From the NCBI GenBank assembly GCA_047623945.1, contig JBLHOT010000132.1, positions 1 to 7,236 of the forward strand: a stretch of DNA of 7,236 bases. The letters run 5' to 3'. A program made the translations under genes and the position numbers. This stretch comes from Arcticibacterium sp047623945 (lineage in GTDB: Bacteria > Bacteroidota > Bacteroidia > Cytophagales > Spirosomataceae). Positions 4,807 to 7,236 of this stretch are shown here, piece after piece; position 1 is the first letter of the stretch, and every line of letters begins with the position of its first letter. Below the pieces are notes generated by a model. The model was given only the letters and a program-made list of their open reading frames with translations. It made no database searches and was not told the DNA's origin.

Positions 4807-6669
4807 ATGAACAAAAGTGGTCTACTGCTCCTTATTAGTCTATTAATTCCTTTTTTAGGGCAAAGTCAGATTTTGGATGACAGCACAAAGCAAGTATACG
4901 GGCCAAACACCATTGGTTATCTCTTGGAAGGAAATATATTACAAGACGACACTACACTAATTCACCCGGATACTTTAATTGATTATTTTAGGTTTTCTAC
5001 TCAGAATAAGACCAATGGCTGGCTTTGGCAGGATTTAGGAAACGAAGGAACTGCCTCCAAAACCTTTTTCCTTGAAACTCCTGATAATGCCTTTACAGAA
5101 ACTGGACTCACATCCTTCAGCCAGTTCTGGGCTCCGAAAATTTCTCAAGTCAAATACTACAATACTCGATCGCCTTATACCAATATGGCCTACGTGCAAA
5201 GCACAAATGGTATGGCAAATTTGGGTTTTACCCATGCTCAGAACGTGAAAGAAAACTGGAATATAGGACTTAACGTCAATAGGCTTTCTTCATCGAAGCA
5301 ATACTCGGCCTCTAATAATGAGGATAGGCTAGTAGGTCATTGGAACTACACCTTGAGTACTAACTTTATCACAAAAAATAGACGTTATACTTTCCTAGGG
5401 GCTTTAATACATCTAAATCATAGTCAAAAAGAGCAGGGCGGCATTCGCTCACTAAATGATGCTGATTTTATCCCGAAAAGTGACTTAAAGAGCGGTTATA
5501 ATACCCAATATCAGCAGTTATTAAATGGTATAGAGTCTAGCGAAAGGTGGAACAATATTCATGTTTATCACCAATATAAACTTACAGGAGGGCTACAGGT
5601 CTTCCATACTTTTGATTATCAGCGGCAAAAGTATTTTCATTCTGATACCCTAATAGGCTCAAACAGCCCTTTTGGGATCTACACAGATTCTTTGGCCGAT
5701 GATTTAGAGAAAGTTAAAACCTACTATTTTTATAAAAACTTTCAGAACAGAGTAGGCCTTAAAGGATACTTCAAAGGGTTTAAATATGCTGCTGGTCTTA
5801 CAAACAGAGTGTATTCCTTCAATGCAGTTCATAATCAAGAAACAGGAAATAATCGTACAGAGGTACTCTTAGGAGGAAATGCTGGTTATTGGTTCCCAGA
5901 CAGCACCAGTTACTTGAATACCGATTTTTACTTTGGATTTGGAAAAGGAACTAATGTTTTTCTACACTCTAAACTGCGTGTCAAAGGGCTTAATTTGGGT
6001 TTTAAATTCATAAGAAAACCCGCAGCTTTATTTTCACAATCATTTCAAAGTGATGTAGCATCTTGGAGTAATAATTTCCAAAATATTACCTATACAGAAG
6101 CCTCAGCTAACTATCTACTAAAGGGTGAAAAGGTTTGGTTGGAACCAGAGGTTCGTGTAAATCTTGTCTCTAATTATGTCTATTTTAATGAAAACCTGAA
6201 GCCTGATGCTTTAGAAAGTGACTTATTTACAACCAAATTAGGTTTTAAAGTCGGACTCGAGTTGAAAAACTTTAAAGCCTCAAATCACTTGATTTTGGCC
6301 TCAACAAATAACTCGTCGGTTTACAGATTACCAAGTATTGTAAATAATACTAATTTAGAGTTCCACCTATTCTATGCTAAGGTTTTACACCTCTATTTAG
6401 GTACAGATGTCTACTATAGGTCAAAATTCAAGGCTGATGCCTACTCTCCTGTTCTCAGAGGCTTTCATATTCAGAATACCCAAGAAATCTGGGGTGGGGT
6501 GCCCGTAGTGGATATTTACACGAACTTTATGATTAAAAGAGTGAAACTAGCTTTTACTTATAATTTCATTAACCAGGGCTTGCCATATCAAGGATTCTAT
6601 ACAACGCCAAATTACTTGGCCATGGCACGAACGTTCTTCTTGAAAGTAAACTGGCCTCTATTTGATTAG
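4807..6669 (+). CDS. Putative outer-membrane porin (Porin_10-like family)
   Basis: This 620-residue protein resembles the Bacteroidota 'putative porin' family. An N-terminal signal peptide is clear: MNKSG, then a hydrophobic core LLLLISLLIPFL, with cleavage likely around residues 20-21 (GQS/Q). The mature start contains KQVYGPNTIGYLLEGNIL, followed by WLWQDLGNEGTAS (72-84) and YYNTRSPYTNMAYVQS (117-132), which I recognise as family hallmarks. The rest is rich in aromatic, alternating beta-strand-like segments and ends in a strand with an aromatic penultimate residue (KVNWPLFD), consistent with a barrel inserted by the BAM machinery. No SusD-like partner or TonB-box plug domain is visible, which argues against a TonB-dependent receptor. 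Substrate is unknown. The gene follows lpxK by 27 bp without a terminator, suggesting co-transcription. Its TAG stop interlocks with the convergent DUF4286 gene. Confidence 0.85.
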   Translation: MNKSGLLLLISLLIPFLGQSQILDDSTKQVYGPNTIGYLLEGNILQDDTTLIHPDTLIDYFRFSTQNKTNGWLWQDLGNEGTASKTFFLETPDNAFTETGLTSFSQFWAPKISQVKYYNTRSPYTNMAYVQSTNGMANLGFTHAQNVKENWNIGLNVNRLSSSKQYSASNNEDRLVGHWNYTLSTNFITKNRRYTFLGALIHLNHSQKEQGGIRSLNDADFIPKSDLKSGYNTQYQQLLNGIESSERWNNIHVYHQYKLTGGLQVFHTFDYQRQKYFHSDTLIGSNSPFGIYTDSLADDLEKVKTYYFYKNFQNRVGLKGYFKGFKYAAGLTNRVYSFNAVHNQETGNNRTEVLLGGNAGYWFPDSTSYLNTDFYFGFGKGTNVFLHSKLRVKGLNLGFKFIRKPAALFSQSFQSDVASWSNNFQNITYTEASANYLLKGEKVWLEPEVRVNLVSNYVYFNENLKPDALESDLFTTKLGFKVGLELKNFKASNHLILASTNNSSVYRLPSIVNNTNLEFHLFYAKVLHLYLGTDVYYRSKFKADAYSPVLRGFHIQNTQEIWGGVPVVDIYTNFMIKRVKLAFTYNFINQGLPYQGFYTTPNYLAMARTFFLKVNWPLFD

Positions 6670-6971
6670 ATAGCTTCTAATAGAGATTGGAAGTAGACAT
6701 ATTGACCAGAAAATTGCTGGTCTAAGATAGTCAGCATCTTCACTTTTTGAGCTTGCTCAAAGGCCTTAAAATTAGTTTCGCTGTCAAAATAGAGCTGTAA
6801 AGAAAGATTTTGTCCGTCTGTCTCTATCTCAGTAATAAGACGATAAAAAGAACACTTTTCAACACCTTTGATGGCATTAGTGAAGGGAATAAGTTCGTCC
6901 TTAACTTTCTTTTCAAAAAGAAGGGCATGAGAAAATTCTACAAGGAAGGTATAATTAGAAAGAAACTTCAA
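6666..6971 (-). CDS. DUF4286 family protein, TTG start
   Basis: This small 101-residue protein has no signal peptide or membrane segment and is probably cytoplasmic. It resembles the DUF4286 family in size and layout: an N-terminal strand (NYTFLVEF), a middle YRLITEIETDGQNLSLQLYFDSE and a C-terminal GQYVYFQSLLEAI. The pattern recalls small ferredoxin-like alpha/beta folds, but its function is unknown. The start is TTG at 6971. The codons before it are AAA and TAA, the latter being the stop of the upstream gene, and no ATG or GTG occurs until late in the protein. TTG therefore fixes the start and gives the normal family length. No Shine-Dalgarno is seen. Translation probably depends on coupling to the upstream membrane-protein gene. 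The stop overlaps the porin stop by 4 bp. Confidence 0.85.
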   Translation of the reverse strand: MKFLSNYTFLVEFSHALLFEKKVKDELIPFTNAIKGVEKCSFYRLITEIETDGQNLSLQLYFDSETNFKAFEQAQKVKMLTILDQQFSGQYVYFQSLLEAI

Positions 6972-6974
6972 TTT

Positions 6975-7236
6975 TTACTTAGCCAGTGAGGTTTGAAAAA
7001 CAAAACGCTTAACTAAAAAATAGGCTCCAAATAAAACAGCTGTATAAATAAGGTCTCCCATAAGCATATTTCTAAAAAATGGAATTCCTGCTGTATAAGA
7101 AGCTGCTATGCCCGTCAAATCGTGTGTATAACCATAATTTTCTTTACCAACAGCTGCTATAGGGTAGAATAAGGCAAAATTGGTCAGTAAGAAAAAAGAG
7201 ACTGAACCAAGTAGGGTGCTGGACAGCAAGCGTAGG
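6975..7236 (-). CDS. C-terminal part of a DUF6580-like integral membrane protein
   Basis: The frame is open to the right edge and ends with TAA at 6975-6977, giving the last 86 residues. The TTG near 7229 is internal, because the frame continues upstream through CGC and CTA codons to the window edge. The fragment holds a hydrophobic helix at its start (LLGSVSFFLLTNFALFYP), a loop with DLTGIAASYTAGIPFFRNMLMGD, a second helix (LIYTAVLFGAYFLV) and a short positively charged tail (KRFVFQTSLAK), suggesting a cytoplasmic C-terminus. The TNFALFYP, YTAGIPFFRN and GDLIYTAVLFG stretches recall DUF6580 inner-membrane proteins of Bacteroidota, some thought to be transport-related; the substrate is unknown. 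The DUF4286 frame begins 3 bp after its stop on the same strand, so they are likely co-transcribed. Confidence 0.7.
   Translation of the reverse strand, partial: LRLLSSTLLGSVSFFLLTNFALFYPIAAVGKENYGYTHDLTGIAASYTAGIPFFRNMLMGDLIYTAVLFGAYFLVKRFVFQTSLAK

Noticed and set aside
5035..5235. 66-codon minus-strand frame inside the porin gene
   Set aside because: It is antisense to the family-hallmark region of the porin, and its translation is not protein-like in any family I recognise.

Overview
The window looks like chromosomal DNA of a free-living, aerobic member of the Bacteroidota, probably a Cytophagales-type or flavobacterial marine or soil lineage. The phylum call rests on four things: Bacteroidota-type families (a Porin_10-like 'putative porin', a DUF4286 protein and a DUF6580-like membrane protein), promoter-like TAnnTTTG boxes, the absence of clear Shine-Dalgarno sequences, and an AT-rich composition. 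The oxygen-dependent HemF indicates growth in the presence of oxygen. The family below phylum level is a guess.

Layout. Positions 2-190 (+) hold the last 62 codons of a probable envelope protein. A strong bidirectional terminator (213-248) separates it from a tRNA-Ala(GGC) gene on the minus strand (251-327, CCA encoded). Just upstream of the tRNA, the first 13 nt of the tRNA plus 23 nt of leader are perfectly duplicated (36 bp, at 315-350 and 368-403), and a perfect 20-bp palindrome lies at the junction. hisC (557-1606, -) and hemF (1704-2612, +) then diverge from a 97-bp spacer with two overlapping promoter candidates. menC (2609-3694, -) meets hemF tail to tail with interlocked stop codons and diverges from lpxK (3724-4779, +, TTG start) across only 29 bp. 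lpxK is followed after 27 bp by a 620-aa putative porin (4807-6669, +). The porin gene meets a DUF4286 gene (6666-6971, -, TTG start), again with interlocked stops. That gene lies one codon after, and in the same frame as, the stop of a DUF6580-like membrane protein that runs off the right edge (6975-7236, -).

The genes are mostly housekeeping: histidine (hisC), haem (hemF), menaquinone (menC), lipid A (lpxK) and an outer-membrane channel (porin). hemF and menC both serve respiration, and lpxK and the porin both serve the outer membrane, but I see no single dedicated pathway. Packing is very tight: from 1607 to the right edge no gene gap exceeds 97 bp and no intrinsic terminator is visible.

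I found no convincing undescribed multi-gene system. The most unusual structures are the palindrome-linked duplication at the tRNA 5' end and the in-frame TAA-AAA-TTG junction between the last two genes.
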